From positions 744,001 to 808,000 of the forward strand of contig NW_017386043.1 of the NCBI RefSeq assembly GCF_000237925.1: a stretch of DNA of 64,000 bases, given 5' to 3'. A model generated the notes under the pieces. That model had not been told where the DNA came from. It did not search any database and saw only the letters and a program-made list of their open reading frames with translations. Position numbers and translations under genes: made by a program. Positions 47,261-59,195 of the stretch are shown piece after piece (within the stretch, counting starts at the first letter, position 1; every line of letters begins with the position of its first letter). The stretch is from Schistosoma mansoni. Lineage: Eukaryota > Platyhelminthes > Trematoda > Strigeidida > Schistosomatidae.

Positions 47261-47306
47261 GCACTGGACGGCCGTTTCACCCTATTGTGGGACTCCTCAA
47301 CAGTGC
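47261..47306 (-). ncRNA. Hammerhead-like fold, family B, C3 changed
   Basis: Stem I GCACTG/CAGTGC is perfect and GAAAC and GTC are present, but the core reads TTGAGGA in place of CTGANGA. That breaks the C3-G8 pair, so low or no activity is expected. Confidence 0.65.
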
Positions 47307-47608
47307 GCATTCACGATCCCGCTTCGCGAGATTTGAACCCAGAACCAACCAATCTCGCGCCAGAGCACTTAACCGATAGACCACTGAGCCGGCATCAAAC
47401 GGTGTCAATGCCTAACTTCAACCAATCCACAAAGTTGAGCAACCATTCACCAATGTTTTCAGAGAGTTGATATCTCACAATTTCGTGGATCGGTTGAAGT
47501 TAGACATTAACACCGTTGGATGCTGGCTCAGTGGTTTAGAGGTTAAGCGTTCGAGTGCGAAACTGATAGGTCCCAGGTTCAAATCTCGCGAGGCAGGATC
47601 GTGAATGC

Positions 47609-47654
47609 GCACTGTTGAGGAGTCCCACAATAGGGCGAAACGGCCGTCCAGTGC
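47609..47654 (+). ncRNA. Hammerhead-like fold, family B, C3 changed
   Basis: Same architecture and the same TTGAGGA core as its partner at 47261-47306; stem II region TCCCACAATAGGGC, then GAAAC and GTC. Confidence 0.65.
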
Positions 47655-47744
47655 TTCCAGGTTTTCCATGGTGGTCTGGCTTCAATTGACTTATGATTTC
47701 AAATATATAAAATTGCTAAAAATCTCCACAAAACCTCCTTCTAT

Positions 47745-49019
47745 TAAGTTTATCTGTTGTTCATTATGAAAAAATGATCTTGTTTCTTTAAAGAAAATTA
47801 TAGGACTATCAAAATCCCAACTAATTTTGAGTCATTTGGGTCGGGAAAGAATTAATTTGACTTAATTTACGTACGAATCTGCACAATTCGTTAAATAACC
47901 ATAGATTACATAACATGTTGCAAAATTTGTAGAGAATATGAAAAATTTATCACTGATTTGTATAATGGAATAATTCAGTCATAAAAATAAATGATGTTAA
48001 TTAACAGAATAAAAGCCTAAAATGTTCAAACTAAAGGTTTTTAGAATATTTTTCAAGTTTCAGCCAAGAATCCAAGTATATTGTACACATATCATGAAAA
48101 GTCTACAGATATATTTGTCCAATAATTTTATATGAGTTCATTTTTAAATTCACATATTTAGGTAATGTAATGACAATATCATTGGTAGTAAAACTTAAAA
48201 TATGTAAGGTAGATAGTTAGATAGACTATATATTTATGTCATGTAACTGTGTTTTAGCTAGGTCGTTGAACGAGATGTGCATTTCCATAAAAGCGGTCTG
48301 TATTATATTTCATCCTAATTAGCATTTCGATTAATAGTATGATTTATGGACGGCCTTTGAGAGACATTCAAGTGACCTTGAGAATATCTACCTGCTTACT
48401 AGAACAAAATGAGGGTTATAAATTAGTGTAAGGAATTAGGATTGACTTTGTTGTTGGACATTATGGTTACGGATTAGATTTAAGGCTTTCACCGCTAACT
48501 GACATCAGCTACAATACCAAAATGCTATTTAGCCAAATGGATGAATTAATTTTGCCCCAAAATCGAAGACATGCTCTCTTAAATAAAATTGGTCTCTCCA
48601 TAAAATCAATATCTAAGGTAGATTCGGATACTTGATTCAGCTTCATTGATCACAGTGACAACTATTGCGAAGCCTAAACAACACTATTCAGTATAAATTA
48701 ATCAGTTCTGTGTCAGTATTTAGCAGTATATACTAGAACGGTTAGAAAATAAATTGGGACTTTTGTGTGTAAACAAAGTGCTAATCAATCTAACAAATAA
48801 TTTGTGAATAATATATCTGAAGTATCTGATTGTTTTAGGACGCAATTTGTGTCATAACAATAATGAACATAATTTTGCTTCGTGAAATCATTACGTTTAT
48901 GGTCTTTGAAAAATTAATTATAAGCTGTAATATTTGTACCATTGCAAATGTATGGTCACTTTCTCTGAAATTTGAGAAATACTATTTGAATTGCATTTCA
49001 AAAACTAATTTACAAACTA
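47745..49019. other. AT-rich intergenic DNA
   Basis: Nothing recognised. Confidence 0.45.
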
Positions 49020-49312
49020 TGCTACATATAAGCAAAGATGGATGGTGGTTAGCAGTGGAATCCAGGACACACGTTTCGTCCTATTTGGGACTCGCCAACT
49101 GGATGTACCTGTATCCCAGAGTTGATGTTCACTCCAGGACTCGAATCTGGTACCGTTCGCTTCAAACACCATCGCGTTATCCACTTGGCTTCTGCATCCT
49201 GATGGCCATTTGCTTGTGTAATGAGGTGAAGTTTAAATACATTTTGTATTATTTTGTTTGAATTTTCCCATTGATGTTTAAGAATGCAATTGAACAGTCT
49301 CTTATTGTCTAC
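49020..49312 (-). mobile_element. Hammerhead SINE (family A), single copy
   Basis: The minus strand reads, in order, AATAAGAGACTGTTCAATTG, AACATCAATGGGAAAATTC, an A-box-like region (AAGTGGATAACGCG), B box GATTCGAGTCC, the hammerhead, and the 3' end CCATCTTTGCTTATATG. It is the best ordered single unit of family A here, about 290 bp. Confidence 0.82.
49057..49110 (-). ncRNA. Hammerhead relic (family A SINE)
   Basis: Stem II TCCCAAATAGGA, GAAAC and GTGTCC are intact, but the core reads TTGGCGA in place of CTGANGA, so it is probably dead. Confidence 0.62.
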
Positions 49313-51232
49313 AGATAATATTGAATTTAAAAAAATCAATGTTGTTATTACACCGATTCAAATTTGTATGGTGAAAAGTATCCTAAATTATCAAGTTTTC
49401 GTAAATTTAGACCAATTAATAATAAGCGTTCATTCGTAGAGTTTCCGACAAAGGACTAAAATATTACAATAGTTGGATTTCTTACCATCGAATAAAAATT
49501 ATCTTTATAGAAAGACATCATTTCGTCAAATAAGAGGTTCGATTTGTTGAATATAAATTCCGTTACTTACATTCTTGTAATTGATTCTTATATATCGTAT
49601 AAATTCAATGAATCTGATATTTAGTTTATATATTTTAGTTCTAAAAAGTTATGAAATAACCCATGGTACTCAGTTGTAAGAAAAATAAACGGATCTTAAT
49701 TACAAACTTTTAGAGTTAATCCGTAAGAAATATTGAAAAACCATTACTTTTGCTTACTGGCTGTCGTTAGTATCTACCACGTTGAGGGAATTAATCTTTT
49801 TGAGATACTCAATACTTTAATCAGTGTTTTAGCACGAAGTAATTTGGGTTACAATTAATTGGTTGTAGAAATTAATTGATTAAATTAACTGGCCAATAAG
49901 TTTAGTAATCATATAGCAAAGTTGATTGTTAGAACTCACTTAGCACTAAAGACTATGAGACATGGTAACAGGAACATTCGGTGATTGATTCGTGTCCTAC
50001 TTAATAATGTTTGAGTAAATAGGGAGTAATAAATCTTCAAATACTTGTAGAACGACATAATGTACATCTTAACTTTGAATAAATATATTAAAGAGTTGTA
50101 GTAAGTGCAAAAGTGTTTGCCATTCTCTCCCAATAATTATTATCTAAACACTTAAAGTCATCTGGTACGAATCATTGATTTAATGAAGTTCATCATCATA
50201 TTCAAGAATTCTTATGTAATCATCCAAATAAAAATAACTCTTATTTTTGATCTTACTGGTGAAAAACATTTAATTAAAACATTCTGGAAGTTCAAATTTC
50301 CCCTGAAAAAGAGAAAGATGATTTAATTGATTGGTAAATTTTAGTAATTAATGTTGATTGACTATTCGTTAATTAATCTTTAAGTTATGATTCACTTTCA
50401 TTACTTAAAATATTTTCAATATCAGTCTAAGTATCATCTTCAGTAATTTGTAACAAAGAAAAATTCACTAGTTTTGAGATCAGCATAAAGTAATCAATAG
50501 AGAAATCTTATATAAGAACTTTCGTTTAAATTAGAGCAAATAGTTTCACAGTATTTGGGCGCCGAGTTGATGTAAGACATTAAATAGAAATAATATATTT
50601 GTAAAATCTCAGCAAATGAATTTGAAGTAAATCCAACGTTTTGCTTGGCAATCTGCTTCAAGCCTTTTCAAGGAATCTTATGGTAAGTTAAATGTTTCAG
50701 AGTTGTCTATTTTAATATGTTAAAAGTTATCATTAAACTTCTACTTTATTGAGCTTTCGAATATTATTAACATTCAGTGGAATAAGTAATCATCAAACTT
50801 TTAGACGTTCAACAACTGAACTTTTTTAAAATCCTTTTTAGTATTAGATCTCTTGATGTCTAAAATTTTTAATACCTCAGGAAGATAATAATTAAAACAC
50901 TTGATTCAACAGAAGGAACTCGATGAAAGATAATAAAAATAAGTCAAATATTATATTATCGTTTTAAGATTTTGAATTTAGAAGCAAAACTTGAAATTAA
51001 CAGTTGTAAGTGAATGACTCAAAAAAATATCATACCAGTTAAATAAGAGTTTCGTGAAAGAACATTTCATTCGTGATAATTTCATTATCGAAATCTGTTT
51101 TATCATTCTTTAAATGAAATAAATTTGATTTTAAAATTTGTTCATTATCACAAAATATTCAAGTGATAATAAATGAAATCCACAAAGTGTATTACATACT
51201 TGTGAATGAAAGATAAAAGAAAAATTACTAAT
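49313..51232. other. AT-rich intergenic DNA
   Basis: Nothing recognised. Confidence 0.45.
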
Positions 51233-51535
51233 AAGAAGGGGTTTTGTGGAGATTTAGTATTTTCATAGTTGAAAGCGTGAGTCAATTGAAGCTAGACCAC
51301 TGGACGGCCGTTTCACCCTATTGTGGAACTCGGATGCCGGATCAGTGGTCTATCGGTTAAGTGCTCTGGTGCGAGACTGGTAGGTCCTGGGTTCGAATCT
51401 CTCCAGGTGGGATCGTGAGTGCGCACTGCTGAGGAGTCCCACAATAAGGTGAAACGGCCGTCCAGTGCTTCCAGGTTTTCCTTGGTGGTCTAGCTTCAAT
51501 TGACTCACGCTTTCAACTATGAAAAATTACTAAAG
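51233..51535. mobile_element. Hammerhead SINE (family B), unequal head-to-head pair
   Basis: 51233-51330 is a minus-strand 3' half (AGAAGGGGTTTTGTGG through GGTGAAACGGCCGTCCA, with a small gap before GTGGTCTAGC). 51331-51535 is a plus-strand copy from GGATGCCGGATCAGTGG through the B box GGTTCGAATCT and the hammerhead to GACTCACGCTTTCAAC. 3' ends point outward. No spacer separates the arms. Confidence 0.85.
51423..51468 (+). ncRNA. Hammerhead ribozyme, intact core (family B SINE)
   Basis: Stem I GCACTG/CAGTGC is perfect, core CTGAGGA fits CUGANGA, then a stem II region TCCCACAATAAGGT, GAAAC, a short stem III and GTC before the 3' strand of stem I. Best preserved family B hammerhead in the window, though one base in stem II is changed. 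Confidence 0.72.
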
Positions 51536-51609
51536 CAAATAAAAAATATCGGATCTATAAGATATTAAACAGTAAAAATGGCTAAATATCAACAGATTAT
51601 GATATGAGA

Positions 51610-51795
51610 TGGTGGAGAAGATTAGTAGCTCAGGTGGACGATTTTGATGGAGTTTTATTCTCTGAGCTCAGAGAACAAAAGTCCAAGATCTCTAGTTTGT
51701 CGATATTTTCGTCAACTACGACTAGTGTGTCATCTATGTATCGACAGTAATAATCTAGCTTACTTAGGATGTCTTTTAACGGTCCGTTTTCTAAT
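51610..51795 (-). pseudogene. Penelope-like reverse-transcriptase fragment (YxDD block)
   Basis: On the minus strand around 51760-51690 translation gives ILSKLDYYCRYIDDTLVVVD followed by ENIDKLEIL. RYIDDT with an aromatic lead is the reverse-transcriptase active-site box typical of Penelope-like elements. Only this block remains; flanks are not recognisable. Confidence 0.7.
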
Positions 51796-54700
51796 TTATT
51801 ATTAATTTCAGAACATATGATTGTTATATTCTAGTGAAGATTAAATTATAGGTAACTCCTGAGAACTATTAATGGACTAATATTATACATTCTTTTTGTA
51901 TAAATACTTAGTAACTAGATTATGTATATCTATATTCCTCTTATTGTAAGCTTTATTTTGACTTACAGACTTATGATACGATTTACTATTCTTAAATTAT
52001 ACTCAGTTTATTAATTACCGTCTCCCACAATCACAGCCACTTTTTGGCTTGATCTTGTACAAATGTTATCCCCTATTTTATGGTGTGATGTGGTCTGTTT
52101 GGCTTATATAAACCAGGTATGTTTGAAATGAGGGATTCGCATAGTGGAAGCTGGTATCGATGTTTTGGACTCAACTGTCAGGGCTAGGAGGAAAAAGGAC
52201 GCTGGGCTGCTCATACTGGTCGATACGTCATTGGTTTGGCACAGTGCTAATATTGTGTAAGTCGTATTCTGATTGACGAATAAGTCACGTGATATTAGAC
52301 CGGCCTAAAAGGTACAACAAAGACAGTGTTCAGAACAGTCTCAGATGTAAATTTTAATAAAACTTCTCTATAATTTTTCGATGTATCAATTTTATCTAAT
52401 CAAAAACTGGAATTCTGGTCACTGATACTAGAATAAATTATATGCTCATAAAACGGGCATCTCACAGCGTCTTATACCAAAAATAGTTCAACTGATAGGC
52501 TGACTCAGTCAGAGTGGAGTGAGAATCTGATTTTCTATCGATCAATATATTTCTTGTACATGATGTTCAACTGTGGTTTTAAATCTATAGTCTGGAGACT
52601 AATTTATTATCTCTACACACTGGAAACACTCCCTTGATTCTTTAAAAAAGTTGTGGAGATGAGTGCCAACTAGCACATAAAATACGTGTAAGTCCTGGTG
52701 ACTGCTTTGAACCTCCGAACATCAGGAATCTACACCACTATGTTCAATACTTTAATCTAGTGGCTAGTGGATAAAGAGAATTAGGTCATAACTATAGACT
52801 AGATGACAATATATCGGCTACTACTCAACAGATGAATATTTCTGATTCCATTTCACTTTGCAAGCTATCATATTTCCTTGTCGAACCCAATATTTCTACC
52901 GTAACACTACTTATTTGGTTGATGAAAATGATAGTTAAAAATACTTCAGTCGAAATTAATGATTTCTATTCCAAATACTTATGAATTTCGAACTTACTGA
53001 AAGATCACTTTCAGTGAGCTGAATTAATGAAGACAAGCTGACGATAAAAAAGATTGAATATAGCCGGAATAGAAAAGATAGTAAAACGTAACTTTACTTA
53101 TTGACAATAAAATTCGTGTGATAACTATAGGATGTTTGAGAGCTATCTAGTGGATACTAAAGATTAATAGATGCAAATGATCTAACTTGAATTGTCCACA
53201 GTAACTCTTTCACACTTTTGTTTTGTTTAAGTCTTTTCAATGTCCCATGTATTTTCGGCCCGTTGCCCAGATGGTTCTTCTCAGTGTTACATTATTCTCC
53301 TCTTCATAATCACATGTATTTTGCAATGTTATAGATCGGCTTCAGTCTGAAAATTGGAAAATTAGTTAAGTGTCATATCAATCCAATTTACAGTTTGGAA
53401 TTTATATCAAATTTGTCATATTCTTTTTCATCACATAGTCATACTTTTACTTCATTTAAAATCACGGTCAATTTATTATACAAATCACATTTAAAAGTGT
53501 TTGCTTTTTAAGAATTGTCATTTGATAGTTTGTTGTTTAGGGAAAAAGGAACTATATTTTGCAATCAGCTGCTTAAGACTTCATCTGATAATAAAGTTTA
53601 TCATTTACAACTAAAGTGGAAATGGCATAGGAATATGATACACAGAACATGATTCAAAATAAAGTAACATTAACATTATTAAGTCTTACAATATAGTGTT
53701 TGATAAACAAAATGTTCAGTAGCTTGGTAGTTTTTTGTTTCATTTGATACAATACTGAAATTACTTACTAAAATATGCATTTCAAAAGAAATTAAATCTG
53801 AAATTAATTTCAGCTCGATATGTGTTTGATCATCTATAGAACTTACTGATGAAATTGCATGATTGGTTTTATTTCCTGAAACTTCAATGATACATACGTT
53901 CTTTGTTCTTACACCGATGAGAATTCTCTGTGAGAAAAGCAGCCTGTTATTATAGCAGAAAGCATTACTTACAAGTACTTCCTAACACTTTGATTAATCA
54001 GCTGGTATTTGTCATCAGTAGAAAACCATTTTTAAATATAGCTAGTTTTGCAAGTAATATCAAAAAACCTTGTGATTTAAATGATATAAGCAGTAGGTAA
54101 TATGAAAGTGATTTAAAATAAGTCTGACGAACTAGTTGATCCTCATCATCTTAGATAACTTTGAACTTCAAAACGGTTGTTATTTTTGCTGATTTTCATA
54201 TTTTTGAACATTATTCGGAGGATATTTGCCTTTTCTAAAGACTGTGGACATTGAAAATGCTTAAATAATACTACAAATGATATTGGTATTAGTTTTAGAT
54301 TAGGTTGTTTGAAAAATCAGCTTTAAGGAATTTTCATTGGCGAAGTAAGTAGATTAAAAAAAATTAACTAATATTCCGAATAATAATAAACTTTACCTTG
54401 TTGTTAACATGGATGAATGCTTTGTTGATTACTTTTAATTTTTTTCACAACCGTGAGTGTAGTTTTTCCAATAGTTAATATATTTTTATAGATCATGAGC
54501 GTAATGCATAAACGATTATCTTTATGACTTCTCACCAACCACGATGTTTCAAAGAAACAGTAACTTCGCTATTAAGTTTCTCCCATACGTAACAAACTTT
54601 TCAAGCAAGAAGTCTAAATTATCAAAACTCAGCAGTAAATGACTTATGTTACCTTCTCCAAGTCTTATTCCCATTTGTCTAGCTTCTCAGACCCACAAAT

Positions 54701-57700
54701 TTAACTAAGTTCATGGGGATGGAGATACAGAAGATACAGATTTTTTCTTATTTATTAAGAGACACAATAAATACCTTATTTAAAGCCTCCATCTATTAGG
54801 ACTAGAATAATTTTTGTCATTTTATTATCATAAGAAACGATTACAAAATGCCATGTATTAATCTTAACTGTTTATGCTTCTGCAGCATACTATTAGCAAA
54901 CTGATAGAAAATATGCTATTATCATTTATTATGAAGTGGAAGATGAGAGTAAGTAGTTTCGCAGGATTTCGGTCAAGTAAATGTGAGAAATCATTTTCTT
55001 TTAAATGATTATGAATAGAGATCTGGGTATCGAATCAGTGATATCACGTTTTGAATGTATTTATCAATGTAAAGGCTTTTATAATTTTATAAAAGTAACA
55101 GAATGAGGATAAGATTTACTCAAACATTTTATCATTGAAGTTATGCACTTTATATTTTCGTAAATATTACCTTTTGATGCTCGTGATATTGTTCCTATCC
55201 AACATCTAAGATCTACTTCATTTCAAAATAAAACAGATAGAATTTACGCGGTTAACTGTAAGAGTATGGTTAAGCTAATTAGTTGTTATAGAAATTCAAC
55301 TTGTAATATTTGTTTCTTGTGAACCACGAGACAAGTTTACTGATAAAAATTATCTTAATGGAATATTAGCTATCTGTTTTGGTTACATTCGTCGAATAAA
55401 ATTCTATGCTTATATTTTCATACTGTGCTACAAATTTCAATAACCCCTAAATAAATGTACAGCCATGAATATTAAAATTCATCTAATAGTTACCATAAGC
55501 TTTACATAAAGGAATGACACAAATGTATTTCGTTTGAATATTCATATTGTTGAAATCCAAACCATTATGAATGGCTAAAGGTTTTATTAGGAGTGTTTTA
55601 TAACTTGTTAATTCTCTTCAAACATCCAACTAAGGCGATTGTCATTAAAGACTACTGTAAATGGGAGCATTTTGGAAAAACAAGATTTGACGAAAAATCG
55701 GTGCTTTGATAAATGTTTTCCTAACCAATTACATGGATTTAAGGTTTAAAACACTTGACTGTAAGAGATGAATATGCTCAAAAACAGTACTTACTCGGAA
55801 GTCAGTTAGCATAGAAGTCAGTTGAAATGTATAGAAGTAGTTAATCACGCGAATTTGCCATTGGCTACTAGGTTTATTTTTGAAACATAATATACAATAT
55901 TGACTCAGTTTAGTATAAAATATAATATATTGTCTAAATTCTATCGATCAAGCTGACAATGTGGTAATTAAGTTAAGTTATCCGACCCCGCGATTTACTG
56001 TTCGTAATATTTCATGGGTGAGTGAAATAATAAGGAAGCTCTTGAAATGTATGATCTTCTGTCTCCGAGAAAATTAATGAGCTATCAGAACTCCATAGCA
56101 AAAAGCGTCGTACATATAGTATCTGGCTTTTGTAAGTACTGACAAAATACTGAAAACGATCAATCAAGGACAACTAATGGTAATACTGGGTTACTAAACG
56201 GGTATAGTCGACTACGTAGTTAAGATAGTAAAATCAGTCAACATTTAATTGTATTGAAACTGTCTAGTGTCACGTTTCTGTAAAGACAAGGTTTGAGTCA
56301 AATAATTCAAAGCTTTATGCATCATGTTATAATAGGTAATCTAGTACGAAATAAAAAAACAGAAGAGATCGTTAAATGAACATTAATGTCTAAATGAGGA
56401 TCGTAAGAAATAGTAAAGGAATCCCAATAACTTTAATGAATCATTATGTAAATAAATTCAGTTAATTTTGTCAATAATTTTCAGACGTTTGATTTTTCTT
56501 TGAAAAGAACGCATTTGATTCATTGTATGCCTATAAACCATGTGCTGTGTCACACCAATGTTCCATGATTTACTTAAGGTATAAAAGTTTATTGTTCAGA
56601 ATATGTTGATGTGCAACGTAAAAAACTGTTACACATTTACATTTGTTTTGAATTAAAAACAAACTATCTTATTTTAACCAGCTGTTTCCAAATAAATCCA
56701 CTGTTGTAATTTCACTATTTACTTCAGTTTCATATGGTATCAATCTAATTAAAAAATAAAGAAAGAGATGTTAAATTTTGAACACCGTAATAACCGAATA
56801 CATTTTCAGTATGCAATACTAACAGTCGAAAGACTAGTAGAGATAGCTAATCAGGGAAATTATATGTCACTTAATTGTTAAAAAAGAAGAATTATGAACA
56901 GTTCCTTCATAAACTAATTTGCTTCTGTAAACAGTCAGCAAATGAACTTCGAAATCAGCGACTAGATGGTAGGTGCTTACTGTAAGAAGCTTTCAAGAAA
57001 AGTTTATGATTACTTTGGGAATTTCGCATCTCGTTGGAGTACTTTAATTCAATAGTAAGACTGATTATAAAAACACATACGATTTAGATTTGTCTGTGCT
57101 ATATTTCTTAACATAAATGTTATTTGTGAGGAGGGAAATGAGAATAATGAATATTTTGAGTCTAGTATTCTAACAAGTTACTTCTTATTTCATCTGTTGC
57201 AAAAGTTCAGTAAAGTATCTCACAATTCATTGTTGTTGTATCAAAGTTTGAAAAAGGGAACTTTAGATTGATATCATTTATAGAACTTCATTTTATGGTT
57301 ATCAAGTTTTGATGGAGGATACTTTATTCATTTACTGTTAAGAAATCAGGTCTTAAGAAATATACGTGAAAATATTGTAGGGGTATAATAATTGTAAAAA
57401 TAAAGATTTATGAATTATGTGTAGGCCTTGGCTTTTCGAGTCCTGTGAAAGACCTAAAAAGACCGTGTGGTGCTTACACAAGATGATCATTGATTTGAAT
57501 CTTATTCATACTCTTAGTTGCAATTACAGCACAGTACATTGGCATGTGTACGTTATTTTTACTGTCATCATGTGATGGTCCATTCGTAACTATTGTAGTA
57601 CGCTTTATGGAAACCTGGGACCTGTTCGTATATTATGTGGCGGTAAATTAACCTTCAAAATAATTATTGTTAGTCTTTTACACTAGTTCTGACCTCATTA

Positions 57701-57727
57701 TTTTTACTGGACGCATACTAGTTTAAG
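51796..57727. other. Six kilobases of AT-rich DNA without a recognised gene
   Basis: No exon or RNA gene supported. At about 52084-52330 a GC-richer stretch begins TGTGATGTGGTCT, similar to the start of the probable solo LTR at 39761, and may be LTR-derived, but its end and any duplication are not visible. Confidence 0.4.
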
Positions 57728-57835
57728 GTGCTCGGACAAGTGCAGGTACATCCAGCTGACGTGTCCCAAGTAGGGCGAAACGCGCGTCCTGGATTCCACT
57801 GCTAGCCACTATCAATCTTATGTGTGATTCTGTTT
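57728..57835 (+). mobile_element. Hammerhead SINE (family A), 5'-truncated copy
   Basis: Only the hammerhead and the following GGATTCCACTGCTAGCCAC part remain; no tRNA head. Confidence 0.75.
57745..57797 (+). ncRNA. Hammerhead ribozyme, altered core (family A SINE)
   Basis: Closest in outer sequence to the published SM-alpha hammerhead: CATCCAG stem, GTCCCAAGTAGGGC stem II, GAAACGCGCGTCC. The core reads CTGACGT, so A9 is changed and activity is doubtful. Confidence 0.7.
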
Positions 57836-57984
57836 CCAATTACTCATATACATTGGCGCGGTTTAGTTTCATGGAATCAGCTTATAAAATACTTTGATGT
57901 GAATAAATATTTTATTTGTAATGATTGTTGATATTGAGGACTTCACTTGATCAATGTAAATTCTGTGTCGTTTACACTGACTTT

Positions 57985-58376
57985 TACTTACGCCTGTTAC
58001 CATTCACGGTAGAGCACAGGCCGTCCAAAAGAATTCTTCATCGCACTTTGTCCACAGAAACCGTTTCCATTTCTTTCCAGTCACTGTTCATGCTTCTGAT
58101 GTGTGCTTCCAATTGTCGGCGCAGTGTGTTCTTTGGCCGTCTGCTTTTCCATTTCCCTTCAGGATTCCAATTTAAGACTTTCCTCGTGATGCAGTTTGGT
58201 GATTTCCTTAATGTGTGTCATTTCCTAATTTCCTCTTCAGCTGGAACTTTGTTCTCTCCCACAATAGGCTGTTGCTGATAGTATCCGGTCAACGGATATT
58301 GAGTATCTTGCGTAGACAACTGTTTATAAATATTTATACCTCTTTGATGATGGTCGTAGTAGTTTTCCACGATTCA
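57985..58376 (-). pseudogene. RTE LINE 3' end running into a gap
   Basis: The minus strand encodes, in broken frames, ESWKTTTTII, INxCLRKILNIRWPDTISN and [15 protein letters not shown] sequence ending near GGTAACAGGCGTAAG, matching the C-terminal region of the (TAAG)n-tailed RTE copies. Its upstream part is lost in the 200 N that follow. Confidence 0.8.
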
Positions 58377-58576
58377 NNNNNNNNNNNNNNNNNNNNNNNN
58401 NNNNNNNNNNNNNNNNNNNNNNNNNNNNNNNNNNNNNNNNNNNNNNNNNNNNNNNNNNNNNNNNNNNNNNNNNNNNNNNNNNNNNNNNNNNNNNNNNNNN
58501 NNNNNNNNNNNNNNNNNNNNNNNNNNNNNNNNNNNNNNNNNNNNNNNNNNNNNNNNNNNNNNNNNNNNNNNNNNNN
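58377..58576. other. Assembly gap, 200 N
   Basis: Exactly 200 N, bordered on the left by an RTE copy. Confidence 0.99.
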
Positions 58577-58984
58577 GGAACAACTTAGTATCAATGACAA
58601 CGGGTAATTCTAAATATTTGAGAATATAATTCGATAGGAAAGGGTAGGAAGGTATGTAACAAGGAATACTTGAAATGAAGGTTTGAAGCGGTGTATGTAC
58701 TGAGCCCCTCTGCTCTCTATTATCTAACATTTCCAACCAATGAATAGTATGTATACGCCACTATGGCACGGATTAACACTCAGTGACTCCATGGACTGAA
58801 ACCACGTTTTAGTTTAGCCAGTTTTGGATTATCTTCAACCAACTTTTGTGCCAAAAGATATTGCCCGTTGATGTGAAAGGTGTTCATGTGTACATAAAAC
58901 ACATCTTAATTACACCAATCTATGAAGATCTACTGCATTATTAACCAACTCGACATTCGCCTAACTTTTTATTTCTAACATCAA

Positions 58985-59195
58985 TTTTGTCCACTCAGTC
59001 GTTCAACCTTGTACGCGCAATATTTTGCAGACAATTTTGTCCAGGAAAATGCAGCCTGAAAATGTCTTTCACTGTCTTAGACCAGATTTCACGGCTATAA
59101 AGTAGTAAAGAGTTAACTAGTGAGAACCATGCTCTCCTTCTTTCTGACAGACGGACATCTCGCCTACGCCACAAGTGACGCAAGTTGCGCGGCGT
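58985..59195 (-). pseudogene. RTE LINE fragment
   Basis: Minus-strand translation LRHLWRRRDVRLSERRRAW then NSLLLYSREIWS and VKDIFRLHF corresponds to the RHLWRRRDIRLS / LLYGCETWPL region of RTE elements, strongly diverged. Confidence 0.7.

Larger units (their letters stand above)
47175..47744. mobile_element. Hammerhead SINE (family B), near full-length head-to-head pair
   Basis: 47175-47440 is a minus-strand copy and 47475-47744 a plus-strand copy, separated by a 34-base spacer. Both have a 5' leader (GGTTGAAGTTAG region), a tRNA-like head with A box GGCTCAGTGGT and B box GGTTCAAATCTCG (plus copy), a hammerhead block, and a 3' region ending CTCCACAAAACCTCCTTCT. The two arms differ at many positions (about 85-90 percent identical by eye), so they are not a simple recent inverted duplication. 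Confidence 0.88.

Noticed and set aside
57925-58278. 117-codon open frame on the plus strand
   Set aside because: Antisense of an RTE 3' end; the real coding similarity is on the minus strand.
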